Assembly: GCA_016186795.1 (NCBI GenBank)
Contig: JACPKY010000002.1
Location: forward strand, 259,814 to 323,813
Source: Candidatus Gottesmanbacteria bacterium
GTDB taxonomy: Bacteria > Patescibacteria > Microgenomatia > 2-02-FULL-39-11
Reading direction: 5' to 3'
DNA length: 64,000 bases
The notes under the pieces are model-generated. The model worked only from the letters and a program-made list of their open reading frames with translations, made no database searches and was not told where the DNA came from. The number at the start of each line of letters is the position of its first letter. Within the stretch, counting starts at the first letter, position 1. This document shows, piece after piece, positions 50,736 to 58,208 of this stretch. A program made the position numbers and the translations under genes.

Positions 50736-51932
50736 TTATTCGTTGGGTAAACTTGCATGGCGTTTTATAAATTTCTGTATATCCGTGTCAGCATTTGCTA
50801 TATGGGTTGCTCTTTCTAAAATGATCGTTTTCCACCTCTTCGCTTCATTTATATCTTTACGCCGGCTACTTAATTTCACTTCAGCTTGCTTCGTTTTATC
50901 AAAGCGGACAATACATAAGTAATCGTTATCCCATATTCCAAAATCGAGTTCACCAATTTTATTTATTAGGTCTTTTGCCATACACAAGTAAACTTCAATT
51001 CCAAAGCCCAAATCTAAGCGGATATGGTCGAGTAATCGTCTTCTTTTTAAATCCGAGATCGCATCAACAATAAAGACTCTTTTGAAGTTTTTCATCCTTT
51101 TGGCGGCAAGCCGTGCCTGTTGATAATAGGCAGATTGAGTATCCCAAAATTTCAAAGAGGTCAAAAAAGTACAAAATCCTTCCTTTCGTAAATTCCGAAA
51201 TTTGAACACGCCTTCATCAAAAACTTCCTCTGGTTCCAGATACAAAACCTCCTCACTATTGGGTGAGAGGTAATCTATTGCATACAGCTCTTTCCGATGA
51301 GCAATGTACTTTTGGTAAAGTGATAAATCCAATCGAGTTTTACAAAGTTCGAGTATCAGAGGAAATTCATTTAAGTTTACTTCACTATTCATGTGGCCTG
51401 CCCGTTTGACCATGAGAAGTGAACTATGAAGTCTCTTGGCAAATCCTACTGAAAGATATTTCTCGACATACGGATCATTATCTGAATATAAAACGTACGA
51501 TGTCGGGATATTTTTCCGCAAAGCGCGAAAGTTAAAGTCAGTTTTATAAAAGGACTGATTTACACGATCAAATCGCCAATCCTTCCCAAGACTACTCAAA
51601 AAGGGGCTCACAAATATTGCGCTATCAAGTCTCAGATTGTACCTTTCGACAAGATGGAGAATAAATAATGACCCAAGTGAGTGACCAATAAAACAGAGAT
51701 CGTCTTTATCATTGATATCTTTTCTTATCTCTTCAAACGTATGGAACCAATTATCAAGAGATTGAAATTTGGGTTTTGCGAAAGGACCACTTCGAGCTAC
51801 TTCATCCCAGTTTTCCACCGGAAATTGTGGAATGACGACACTTTGTCCGAGACTTTCCAGTTTTTCTTTGAGCTCTGGAAACCAGTTTTCGTTCGGACTA
51901 CCAAACGAGCCGTGAATGATGACAAAATTCAT
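50736..51932 (-). CDS. RBBP9-type serine hydrolase fused to an unknown C-terminal domain
   Basis: 398 residues. Residues 1-190 are an RBBP9/YdeN alpha/beta hydrolase: IIHGSFGSPNENWFPEL, nucleophile S85 in FIGHSLGSL, aspartate in YSDNDPYV and histidine in KRAGHMN. Residues about 215-390 form a second domain (YQQARLAAKRMKNFKRVFIVDAISD, FGIEVYLCMAKDL, WDNDYLCIVRFDKT) of alternating strands and helices, not recognised with certainty; it recalls effector domains found with phospholipase-D-like folds. TATAAT (51940-51945) 7 nt from the ATG implies a leaderless message. Confidence 0.75.
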   Translation of the reverse strand: MNFVIIHGSFGSPNENWFPELKEKLESLGQSVVIPQFPVENWDEVARSGPFAKPKFQSLDNWFHTFEEIRKDINDKDDLCFIGHSLGSLFILHLVERYNLRLDSAIFVSPFLSSLGKDWRFDRVNQSFYKTDFNFRALRKNIPTSYVLYSDNDPYVEKYLSVGFAKRLHSSLLMVKRAGHMNSEVNLNEFPLILELCKTRLDLSLYQKYIAHRKELYAIDYLSPNSEEVLYLEPEEVFDEGVFKFRNLRKEGFCTFLTSLKFWDTQSAYYQQARLAAKRMKNFKRVFIVDAISDLKRRRLLDHIRLDLGFGIEVYLCMAKDLINKIGELDFGIWDNDYLCIVRFDKTKQAEVKLSSRRKDINEAKRWKTIILERATHIANADTDIQKFIKRHASLPNE

Positions 51933-51960
51933 TGGAACTATTATACTACGGGATTTGAAG

Positions 51961-53106
51961 CTATAGTTTCCCTTCCTTTATTTTTTGTCGAAGCAAACCA
52001 ACATAGGAGTTGAAATAGTGTACGTTATGGTAGGAAAGAAGTGACATCCCACTTATCTCACGACTGCCAATGAGATGGGAAAGATAGCTTCGAGAATACG
52101 TTTGACAGACTAAACAGGAACACTTCGGATCGAGCGGCTCATTTTCTTTGAGAAAACTTTTCTTTCGAATGTTTAACTTACCACGTGATGTAAAAACTGT
52201 ACCACGACGTGCATAATGTGTAGGCGCGGTACAATCAAAAAGGTCAATCCCGTTTTTGATGATTGGCTCCATATCTTCGATGTGACCAATTCCTAAGAGA
52301 TGCCGTGGTTTTCTCTCGGTAAGATTTGGTATTACCCATTGAAGAATCTTTCCCATCGTTTCTTTACTTTCACCTAAGTCCCCTCCAATTCCATACCCAT
52401 CAAACCCTAACGTATCAATATAGTGAGCACTCTCTATGCGAAGATTTTTAAAACGTGAACCTTGCACAATCCCAAAGATCGCTTGGGTACTTCTTTTGGC
52501 TTGTATGCACGTTAGCGCCCACGTATGGGTCCTATTAAGTGCCTTTCGCACATACGCTTTATTCGAAAGCGGTGGGGTACACTCATCGAATGCAAAAATA
52601 ATATCCGCTCCTAATTTTTCCTGGATTTTCATCGACTCTTTCGGTCCAATAAAAAGGGCAGATCCATCAATCGGAGATCGGAAGTATACTCCTTCATCTG
52701 TAATCTTTAGATTTTGAGGGATTGAATGAGCATGGACATACTCAGTATCTTTCCCAGGAAAAAATTTCATCAACTTCCCGACATTGAAATCTCTTCCAAA
52801 TCCAAGTGAAAAGACCTGAAATCCACCTGAATCTGTCATAATAGGTCCATTCCAGTTCATAAACGTATGCAGCCCTCCCGCCCTTGCGACAACTTCTTCA
52901 CCAGATGTTACATGCAGATGATACGTATTGGCGATAATTATTTGTGATTTCGTGTCGGTAATATCGCGACTGGTTAACGTTTTTATTGCACCGAGAGTGG
53001 CGACTGGTACAAATGCCGGAGTTTCAACTTCACCGTGAGGAGTTTTTACTATTCCCAACCGCGCATACGATTTTCTCGATTTCTTAAGGATTGTATAATC
53101 AATCAT
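51961..53106 (-). CDS. tgt: queuine tRNA-ribosyltransferase
   Basis: Exchanges guanine 34 for preQ1 in GUN anticodons, which includes the tRNA-Asp in this window. 381 residues: catalytic aspartate in IMTDSGGFQVFSLG, second aspartate in DLFDCTAPTHYARRGT, RHLLGIGHIEDM, and the zinc site C-x-C-x2-C in CSCLVCQTYSRSYLSHL. Complete. No preQ1 synthesis genes are nearby, so the base may be scavenged or made elsewhere. Confidence 0.95.
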   Translation of the reverse strand: MIDYTILKKSRKSYARLGIVKTPHGEVETPAFVPVATLGAIKTLTSRDITDTKSQIIIANTYHLHVTSGEEVVARAGGLHTFMNWNGPIMTDSGGFQVFSLGFGRDFNVGKLMKFFPGKDTEYVHAHSIPQNLKITDEGVYFRSPIDGSALFIGPKESMKIQEKLGADIIFAFDECTPPLSNKAYVRKALNRTHTWALTCIQAKRSTQAIFGIVQGSRFKNLRIESAHYIDTLGFDGYGIGGDLGESKETMGKILQWVIPNLTERKPRHLLGIGHIEDMEPIIKNGIDLFDCTAPTHYARRGTVFTSRGKLNIRKKSFLKENEPLDPKCSCLVCQTYSRSYLSHLIGSREISGMSLLSYHNVHYFNSYVGLLRQKIKEGKL

Positions 53107-53128
53107 TGTATCGGATAAATTTTGAGGA

Positions 53129-53476
53129 CTAAGAAAGGCTAGCCGAGTTCTTGTGAAAGCATTGATCGATCTTTGCAGCCATGATGAAATCGTTTATGGA
53201 AAGTCCTCCGATTGCATGGGTAAAGAGTTCAAATTTGACTGTGCTGTAATAAATACATATGTTCGGATGATGACCTTCTCTTTCTGCAATTTTTGAAACA
53301 GTGTTTACAAATTCTATTGCACGCACAAAATTCTTACACTTGAATCGTTTGGAAATTTTCTTCTGCTGGTCAAACTCCCATCCCGAAAGACTTGCAAGAT
53401 AGTGCTCTACTTCAGATTGAGTAAAGGGTTTTGTTCCACCTTCGCATGGCTTACACCGTTGTTGAACTAAATCCAT
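53129..53476 (-). CDS. pterin-4a-carbinolamine dehydratase-like protein
   Basis: 115 residues from the ATG at 53476. Family signature: WEFDQQKKISKRFKCKNFVRAIEFVNTVSKIAEREGHHPNI with the catalytic double histidine, then VKFELFTHAIGGLSINDFIMA. It recycles oxidised pterin cofactor in organisms with aromatic hydroxylases; none is seen here, and in bacteria it may have another role. A cysteine pair near the start (RCKPC) is usual. TACAAT 6 nt upstream of the ATG with an extended TG argues for leaderless start. Confidence 0.88.
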   Translation of the reverse strand: MDLVQQRCKPCEGGTKPFTQSEVEHYLASLSGWEFDQQKKISKRFKCKNFVRAIEFVNTVSKIAEREGHHPNICIYYSTVKFELFTHAIGGLSINDFIMAAKIDQCFHKNSASLS

Positions 53477-53530
53477 GGCCAAATTGTACCATAAAAGCGT
53501 GGGAACCAACACTCGTCGAGGAAAAGTAGG

Positions 53531-53851
53531 TTACGAAAGTCCCTGAATAGTTATATCCTCATTTACCGCTTCTTCAAAGGAAACAAGACCAAGATGTTGT
53601 CCGCATTGAGTGCAAACAATCTCCAAAGAGTCGGAAATATGTATGTGCTCCAACTCTACTAAGTAAGAGCTCAACTGATCTCCAACAACTTGAATATTGC
53701 GGGAGGGGAGAAAAAGGTTATCAGCTCCAAAAAGCGTTGTACCGCAATGAGCACATTTGAAGTGCTTTTCCTCAGAGCTATCGGCGTAGTAATTTAACAT
53801 TCTTTCAACTGTATCTGTTACCAGAATACCATTCCTTTTATGCAATGTCAT
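53531..53851 (-). CDS. MsrB-like zinc-ribbon scaffold protein
   Basis: 106 residues. Two CxxC knuckles (CAHCGTTLFGADNLF and CTQCGQHLGLVSFE) match the zinc scaffold of methionine-R-sulfoxide reductase B, where the same words flank the fold (CAxCgxpLF..., CxxCgxHLGHvF). The catalytic C-terminal region RxCINxxAL is absent and the protein ends early, so reductase activity is unlikely. Possibly a structural or metal-binding derivative. The start at 53851 overlaps the upstream nuclease gene by 14 bp. Confidence 0.55.
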   Translation of the reverse strand: MTLHKRNGILVTDTVERMLNYYADSSEEKHFKCAHCGTTLFGADNLFLPSRNIQVVGDQLSSYLVELEHIHISDSLEIVCTQCGQHLGLVSFEEAVNEDITIQGLS

Positions 53852-54554
53852 CAAGAAGGTTTTGTTGTACAGATTTCTCTTCATTCCTACTATTCTCAAG
53901 GAGTATCTTCATACTATCATACCAATTGCAAAATGGGCAGGATGGACTTGAAGACGGCATCGGATGCTCAAGTACTTCGATCGCGTCTTTGATACGCTTC
54001 GATGTCTTTTGGGGGTCACCGGAGAGTTTTGCTACATGAATAACCATAGGAAATTGGTTGTGTAGATCAACTCCATCTTCGGGGTATATATAGATGAGGT
54101 ATCCAAAATTGCCAATTGATCGACCGTTTTGTTGCATGACAAACAGATAATCATCAATCTGGGACTGATAGGCAGAAAGGGTTTCCCGATTTCTAGGATC
54201 AGAGCTTGACGTTTTGAAGTCAACTGGAATATACTCTCCGCTTTCAGTCACAATACACTCATCAAGTTTCCCTAAAAATCCGTAAGAATCATTGAGAGTC
54301 ACGAAATATTTTTCCTGAAAAGGATTTTGTAATCTTCCGGAGATTTTGCCCTGAATAAGAGGTGGGAGTGTATTTTTCTCTCGAAATTGGTTGAAATATC
54401 CTTTCATAACGACATCAAAACGGTTTGCAAGACGTGAAACGATGCCCTCCGGCTGGCGAATGTCTTTTTTATACTGGAGCCAAAAGCATCGAGGACAGCG
54501 ATTGAGAGATTCAATACCCGTGTGAGATAACCAAATACGACCGTCTTTACTCAT
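53838..54554 (-). CDS. PD-(D/E)XK nuclease (RecB/Cas4-like), probable Fe-S protein
   Basis: 238 residues. Nuclease core: FLGKLDECIVTESGEYIPVDFKTSS, with the Asp...Asp-x-Lys pattern, and a helix with YQSQIDDYLFVMQQNG giving the QxxxY motif. Cysteines at both ends (NRCPRCFW near residue 17, CPFCNW near 210) resemble the iron-sulfur staple of AddB/Cas4-type enzymes. No cas genes or repeats are near, so this is a stand-alone PD-(D/E)XK protein. The start at 54554 is preferred; reading to 54665 would run into the aquaporin gene. Confidence 0.78.
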   Translation of the reverse strand: MSKDGRIWLSHTGIESLNRCPRCFWLQYKKDIRQPEGIVSRLANRFDVVMKGYFNQFREKNTLPPLIQGKISGRLQNPFQEKYFVTLNDSYGFLGKLDECIVTESGEYIPVDFKTSSSDPRNRETLSAYQSQIDDYLFVMQQNGRSIGNFGYLIYIYPEDGVDLHNQFPMVIHVAKLSGDPQKTSKRIKDAIEVLEHPMPSSSPSCPFCNWYDSMKILLENSRNEEKSVQQNLLDDIA

Positions 54555-54567
54555 AGAGAGGGCGTTT

Positions 54568-55176
54568 TTATTCTTTTGTGGTAAGCAAGAAAAGTTTTCC
54601 CGCGGCAAGTCCCCCAACAAGAGGTGCAACTGTATAGAGAATCGCAGAGGGAAGTACCGTACCAATGGTGATTATATTAAAAAGTATTGATCCAAGCGCT
54701 ACAGCCGGATTATAGACACTTCCGGAAATATCGGCTCCTGCGTATCCAAATGCCAGAAGTGTTGTGCCAATTGCTAAGCCAAAATACTGATTTCCTTTCG
54801 TATGCTTTGAAGTTGCGACGTGTAAAACGACAAATGCTAATGCGCCCGCTCCAACCAATTCCATGATGAATGAGGGAACGAAAGACGCCTTCGGACTAAC
54901 GATAAAAAACTGCTCGTGCACAATTGCGTATAAAAGGGAGGCTGTCAATCCCCCAACAAGTTGAAAAAGCATATACATCTGCATATCCGTAAAAGAAATT
55001 GCACCCCGCACCCACACAGCAAACGTTACCGCGGGATTGTAGTGACCACCAGATATTGCCCCTCCCATGTAAACGAGGCCTATCAGGATAGCTCCTACCG
55101 CAAGGGGAACACCTGAAAAAGAGATGACGGTGGTGAGGAGAAACGTTCCTACTAACTCAATGAGGTATTTGTTCAT
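54568..55176 (-). CDS. aquaporin / MIP-family channel
   Basis: Water or small-solute channel with six membrane helices in 202 residues. Both pore NPA motifs are present (GGHYNPAVTFA and GSVYNPAVALG). The residues after the second NPA (ALG, not the D of glycerol channels) suggest water or gas rather than glycerol; inference. TACAAT 8 nt upstream of the ATG marks a near-leaderless promoter. Confidence 0.92.
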   Translation of the reverse strand: MNKYLIELVGTFLLTTVISFSGVPLAVGAILIGLVYMGGAISGGHYNPAVTFAVWVRGAISFTDMQMYMLFQLVGGLTASLLYAIVHEQFFIVSPKASFVPSFIMELVGAGALAFVVLHVATSKHTKGNQYFGLAIGTTLLAFGYAGADISGSVYNPAVALGSILFNIITIGTVLPSAILYTVAPLVGGLAAGKLFLLTTKE

Positions 55177-55215
55177 CAATATAAATTGTAGACGGCAATT
55201 GTATAGCCGTCAATA

Positions 55216-56391
55216 TCAAACTTTTGTCGTATCTTTTGTTGGCGAATTTTTATCACCCGACTCTAACTCGTTTAGATCGAGCCCTTTTATCTGACTAAAT
55301 GATGGACCAATTAATCCTTGCAGATTCCCTGCTACTTGAGCTGTTCCCCGTGTAAGTCTCGCTATTTGAGTCTCTCTCATTTTCCAAATTTTTTCATATG
55401 CAACACGTTCTTTCTCTATCTGTTTTTTCATATCACTGTAAATCTCTATCATTTCTTCCACGTGTTGTCGAAACTCGTGTCCATTTACGTATTCATACAC
55501 TTCAACTGCTTTTCCTTCCCTGTTTTGCACGATAAATTTTTCGCGCGCTACGTCAAATAAATTCTTACGAAGTATTTCAGCCAATGTCAGCGCAAACGTA
55601 TGAGTACATATGTAGACCCCCTCTTTATATCCCATTCCGGAGGTAATATCTTTTGGTGTGACTGCGGTAACTATGATCGAAATATGAGCTTTTGATCTTC
55701 GAAGATCTTCTTTGAGTTTCGCAATCCATCCGTCCTGCCAACCTTTTGTTCTTTTTGATTCCCATAGAATAACTCCGCAAATATTCCCAAGGGGTGTTTT
55801 AACAATCTGTCGTAAATCTGCACCTCGCTCGCCTTTTTCGACAGATTCAATAATATCATGAGGAAATGCTTGCTTGAGCGTCATCTCAAGATCAAGTTCT
55901 TGCACTTCCCCTTGGAGTTGTTGTGAAGAGCTTTCGGCTTTGCGCCGAGCATCTTCCAACGCCACTTTTAGATCATGAATGATCTTCTCTTTTTCTTGTT
56001 CCTTCAACCTATACTGTTCGAAAACTTGTTTGGCTACCGCTTCTTCAACTTTCTTCCTTTCCTCATCGACTCTCCGAACAATCGTAAGCGACAATTCTTT
56101 TTCTTTCTCCTCCACCTTTCGCTTTTCTTCCCGTAGTTTTATTTCCTGCTCCCGATGTTCCGAGAGTCGCTTTTCTTTTTCCTCAACTTGTTTTTTCAGA
56201 TCTGTTATCTCCATCGAAGTTTTTTCTTGAAGTTCTTTGGCGAACTCGGTTTCTAACTCTTTTTTTGCTTTTTCCAGCTCTTCTTTGAATTTCTCACGTT
56301 CGGAAAGACGTATTTTCTCTTCGACTTCATGACGAAACGCTTCGGATATTTCAACTGTCTTACCACAATGAGGACAACGTATACTATTCAT
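55216..56391 (-). CDS. DUF2130 coiled-coil protein
   Basis: 391 residues: N-terminal zinc knuckle (IRCPHCGKTVEISEAF), a long coiled coil (about 25-165, very rich in K/E), then the DUF2130 domain (about 170-340: FPHDIIESVEKGERGADLRQIV, GVILWESKRTKGWQDGWI, MGYKEGVYIC) and a helical tail. The ESKRTK stretch after an acidic region recalls PD-(D/E)XK-like folds. Function unknown. TATAAT about 12 nt before the ATG. Confidence 0.85.
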   Translation of the reverse strand: MNSIRCPHCGKTVEISEAFRHEVEEKIRLSEREKFKEELEKAKKELETEFAKELQEKTSMEITDLKKQVEEKEKRLSEHREQEIKLREEKRKVEEKEKELSLTIVRRVDEERKKVEEAVAKQVFEQYRLKEQEKEKIIHDLKVALEDARRKAESSSQQLQGEVQELDLEMTLKQAFPHDIIESVEKGERGADLRQIVKTPLGNICGVILWESKRTKGWQDGWIAKLKEDLRRSKAHISIIVTAVTPKDITSGMGYKEGVYICTHTFALTLAEILRKNLFDVAREKFIVQNREGKAVEVYEYVNGHEFRQHVEEMIEIYSDMKKQIEKERVAYEKIWKMRETQIARLTRGTAQVAGNLQGLIGPSFSQIKGLDLNELESGDKNSPTKDTTKV

Positions 56392-56434
56392 AGATATTTT
56401 CTTATTATACTATGCATACAAAGATATCGAATCA

Positions 56435-56551
56435 TTACTTGAGCCAGCGTAAACCTAACAGGCCCACAACAATAAGCCCGATTCCAATGAGCCATTTCTT
56501 AACAGGTTCCGCAAGAATAGGAGATTCTCTCTCTTTCATCTCTCGTATCAT
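56435..56551 (-). CDS. 38-residue single-helix membrane protein
   Basis: Short minus-strand frame: charged start (MIREMKERESP) and a C-terminal membrane helix (WLIGIGLIVVGLLGLRWLK). An in-frame ATG at 56539 could also serve. Tail-anchored microproteins like this are frequent in CPR genomes. No Shine-Dalgarno of note; evidence is the helix and intergenic position only. Confidence 0.45.
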   Translation of the reverse strand: MIREMKERESPILAEPVKKWLIGIGLIVVGLLGLRWLK

Positions 56552-56557
56552 ACCATC

Positions 56558-56586
56558 TTGATAATAATGGAAGACTTTATTATGAT
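56558..56586 (+). promoter_or_regulatory. promoter of the second FMN riboswitch
   Basis: TTGATA (56558-56563), 17 nt, TATGAT (56581-56586). The start site near 56593 coincides with the first base of the aptamer. Confidence 0.6.
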
Positions 56587-56592
56587 ATATGT

Positions 56593-56727
56593 ATTCTTTC
56601 GGGGATAGGTGATCCGCGAGCTCGCGGAAAGTCCTAATCGGTGGTAAAAACCCACGAGTCCCGCTATGCGGGACACGATCGAGTTAAAATCTTGAGTCGA
56701 CCGTATAGTCGGGATGAAAGGAAGAAT
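56593..56727 (+). ncRNA. second FMN riboswitch (RFN element), for the transporter gene
   Basis: Closing stem ATTCTT (56593-56598) with AAGAAT (56722-56727) and RFN blocks: TTTCGGGGATAGGTG, AATCGGTGG, ACCCACGAG, a GC-rich variable hairpin (GTCCCGC/GCGGGAC), ATCGAGTTAAAATCTTGA, GTCGACCGTATAGTCGGG and GATGAAAG. A palindromic extra hairpin (CCGCGAGCTCGCGG) extends one arm. It controls a riboflavin-uptake-type gene. Confidence 0.93.
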
Positions 56728-56767
56728 AAAGCTGGATGGAAATTCAGTTTTCCTTGTAATCTCTTCT

Positions 56768-56811
56768 AACTCCCCGAACGATTTTATTCATTTTTCTTAT
56801 CAAAAGGAGTT
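56768..56811 (+). promoter_or_regulatory. riboswitch expression platform: Shine-Dalgarno sequestering stem
   Basis: AACTCC (56768-56773) can pair with the Shine-Dalgarno GGAGTT (56806-56811) just before the ATG at 56815. The overlapping TCCCCGAA (56771-56778) is perfectly complementary to TTCGGGGA (56598-56605) of the aptamer closing region, so the two pairings exclude each other. FMN binding should free AACTCC and close the ribosome site. No T-run follows, unlike the rib operon switch. Confidence 0.65.
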
Positions 56812-56814
56812 TAT

Positions 56815-57723
56815 ATGAAACTTGTACGCTCTCTGGTATCCTCTGGACCTGTCTTTATCATCATTGCCGCTCTTCTTTGGAGCATGGATGGAATCCTTCG
56901 ACGTAGCCTCTATAGTCTTCCTCCTGAGATTATAGTCTTCTGGGAACATCTCTTAGGAGCAATTATTCTCATTCCCTTTTTTTTCCCTCGACTCAAAGAG
57001 CTAAAAACGATGACGCGCAAAGAGTGGATTTCAGTAGGTATTGTTTCTCTTTTCTCTGGAGCACTCGGAACAATCTTCTACACCGCAGCTCTTGGGATGG
57101 TCGCCTATATTCAATTCTCTGTCGTTGTCCTCCTGCAACAACTCCAACCCATTTGGGCAATTGCAGCTGCTGCACTACTTCTCAAAGAAAAACTTACGAT
57201 AGACTTCCTCAAATGGGCGGCATTAGGGATAGTTGCTGCCTATTTTGTAACATTTCGTGACCTTCACCTCAATATTACTCTTGGTAATCCGACGTTTATT
57301 GCAGCACTCCTTGCACTTTTCGCCGGCATGATGTGGGCGGTCTCAACATCGTTTTCCAAAATAGTACTAAATAAAATATCCTACTTTAGCGCTACAAGCC
57401 TTCGCTTTTGGCTGGCACCGATCTTTGCATTCGCGATCGCCGGATATCAGGGTCATACCCAGTCCTTTACCGCTCTCACGTCCGCGCAATGGGTAACTCT
57501 TTTGGGAATTACACTCTCAACCGGCATGGTAGCACTTGTCATCTATTATTATGGGCTACGAAAAACTCCAGCAAGGGTTTCTACTATCTGTGAGCTTGTC
57601 TGGCCGGGATCAGCCATTTTTATAGACTACTTTCTCTATAAACAAACACTATCGGTTACTCAAATCATTGGAGTAGGACTTCTCCTCTTCTCTATCTACC
57701 ATGTCTCAAAATTCAGAAAATAA
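56815..57723 (+). CDS. EamA-family transporter, probable riboflavin importer (RibN-like)
   Basis: 302 residues, ten membrane helices in two EamA repeats (first about 15-137, second about 155-295; GLRKTPARVSTICELVWPGSAIFIDYFLY in the second). FMN-riboswitch control and the riboflavin kinase immediately downstream make riboflavin uptake, as known for RibN of the same superfamily, the best guess. Substrate specificity cannot be read from sequence. The stop overlaps the kinase gene by 23 bp. Confidence 0.75.
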   Translation: MKLVRSLVSSGPVFIIIAALLWSMDGILRRSLYSLPPEIIVFWEHLLGAIILIPFFFPRLKELKTMTRKEWISVGIVSLFSGALGTIFYTAALGMVAYIQFSVVVLLQQLQPIWAIAAAALLLKEKLTIDFLKWAALGIVAAYFVTFRDLHLNITLGNPTFIAALLALFAGMMWAVSTSFSKIVLNKISYFSATSLRFWLAPIFAFAIAGYQGHTQSFTALTSAQWVTLLGITLSTGMVALVIYYYGLRKTPARVSTICELVWPGSAIFIDYFLYKQTLSVTQIIGVGLLLFSIYHVSKFRK

Positions 57724-58093
57724 AGATCCCTGGCTTACTGGAACAGTTCTGCGGGGGAAAAAGCTTGGTCGCACACTTAGCTACCCTACACTCAACCTTA
57801 GTAAACCTGAGGTTATGAAAGGGTATAAAGAGGGTGTCTATGCATGCGTTGTCGAAATAGGATCAAGAAACTACTATGGAGCTCTGTATTATGGACCTCG
57901 AATATTTTTGGGGGAGAATTATGCTGTTCTTGAGATTTTTGTACTGAACTTTTCAAAAGAAGTCTATGGAGAAGGTATACGGTTTAAGCCGCAACAGTAT
58001 ATACGTGATGTTCTATCGTTCTCTTCTACAAAAAAACTGCAACAACAGTTGCAAAAAGACGTTGCTGAAATAAGACGTATCTATCGACTTTGA
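57701..58093 (+). CDS. riboflavin kinase, single-domain
   Basis: Phosphorylates riboflavin to FMN. 130 residues equal to the C-terminal domain of bacterial RibF: GTVLRGKKLGRTLSYPTLNL, the GVYACVV strand, YYGALYYGPRIF and LEIFVLNFSKEVYGEGIRF with the catalytic acid, then FKPQQYIRD. The FAD-synthetase half of RibF is absent, so FAD must be made by another enzyme. Co-transcribed with the transporter (23-bp overlap). Uptake plus trapping as FMN would be a compact salvage unit sensed by the riboswitch. Confidence 0.85.
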   Translation: MSQNSENKDPWLTGTVLRGKKLGRTLSYPTLNLSKPEVMKGYKEGVYACVVEIGSRNYYGALYYGPRIFLGENYAVLEIFVLNFSKEVYGEGIRFKPQQYIRDVLSFSSTKKLQQQLQKDVAEIRRIYRL

Positions 58094-58111
58094 AAGGTAC
58101 CCCACCTTTGA

Positions 58112-58117
58112 TACAAT
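58112..58117 (+). promoter_or_regulatory. tRNA-Thr -10 box
   Basis: TACAAT 8 nt before the mature tRNA; a weak TTTGAA (58089-58094) lies 17 nt upstream, over the kinase stop codon. Confidence 0.45.
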
Positions 58118-58125
58118 TACTTCAC

Positions 58126-58198
58126 GCCGACATAGCTCAGCTGGTAGAGCGGCGCTTTCGTAAAGCGTAGGTCGTCGGTTCGATCCCGACTGTCGGCT
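58126..58198 (+). tRNA. tRNA-Thr (anticodon CGT)
   Basis: 73-nt cloverleaf: acceptor GCCGACA/TGTCGGC, D-arm with GGTAGAGC, anticodon arm GCGCT-TTCGTAA-AGCGT, T-arm GTCGGTTCGATCCCGAC, discriminator T. CCA is not encoded (CAAG follows), in contrast to the other two tRNAs here. Reads ACG. Confidence 0.94.
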
Positions 58199-58208
58199 CA
58201 AGATAGGA

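Noticed and set aside
53838..54554. Cas4 of a CRISPR system
   Set aside because: No repeats or cas genes were seen in the window; it is a general PD-(D/E)XK protein.
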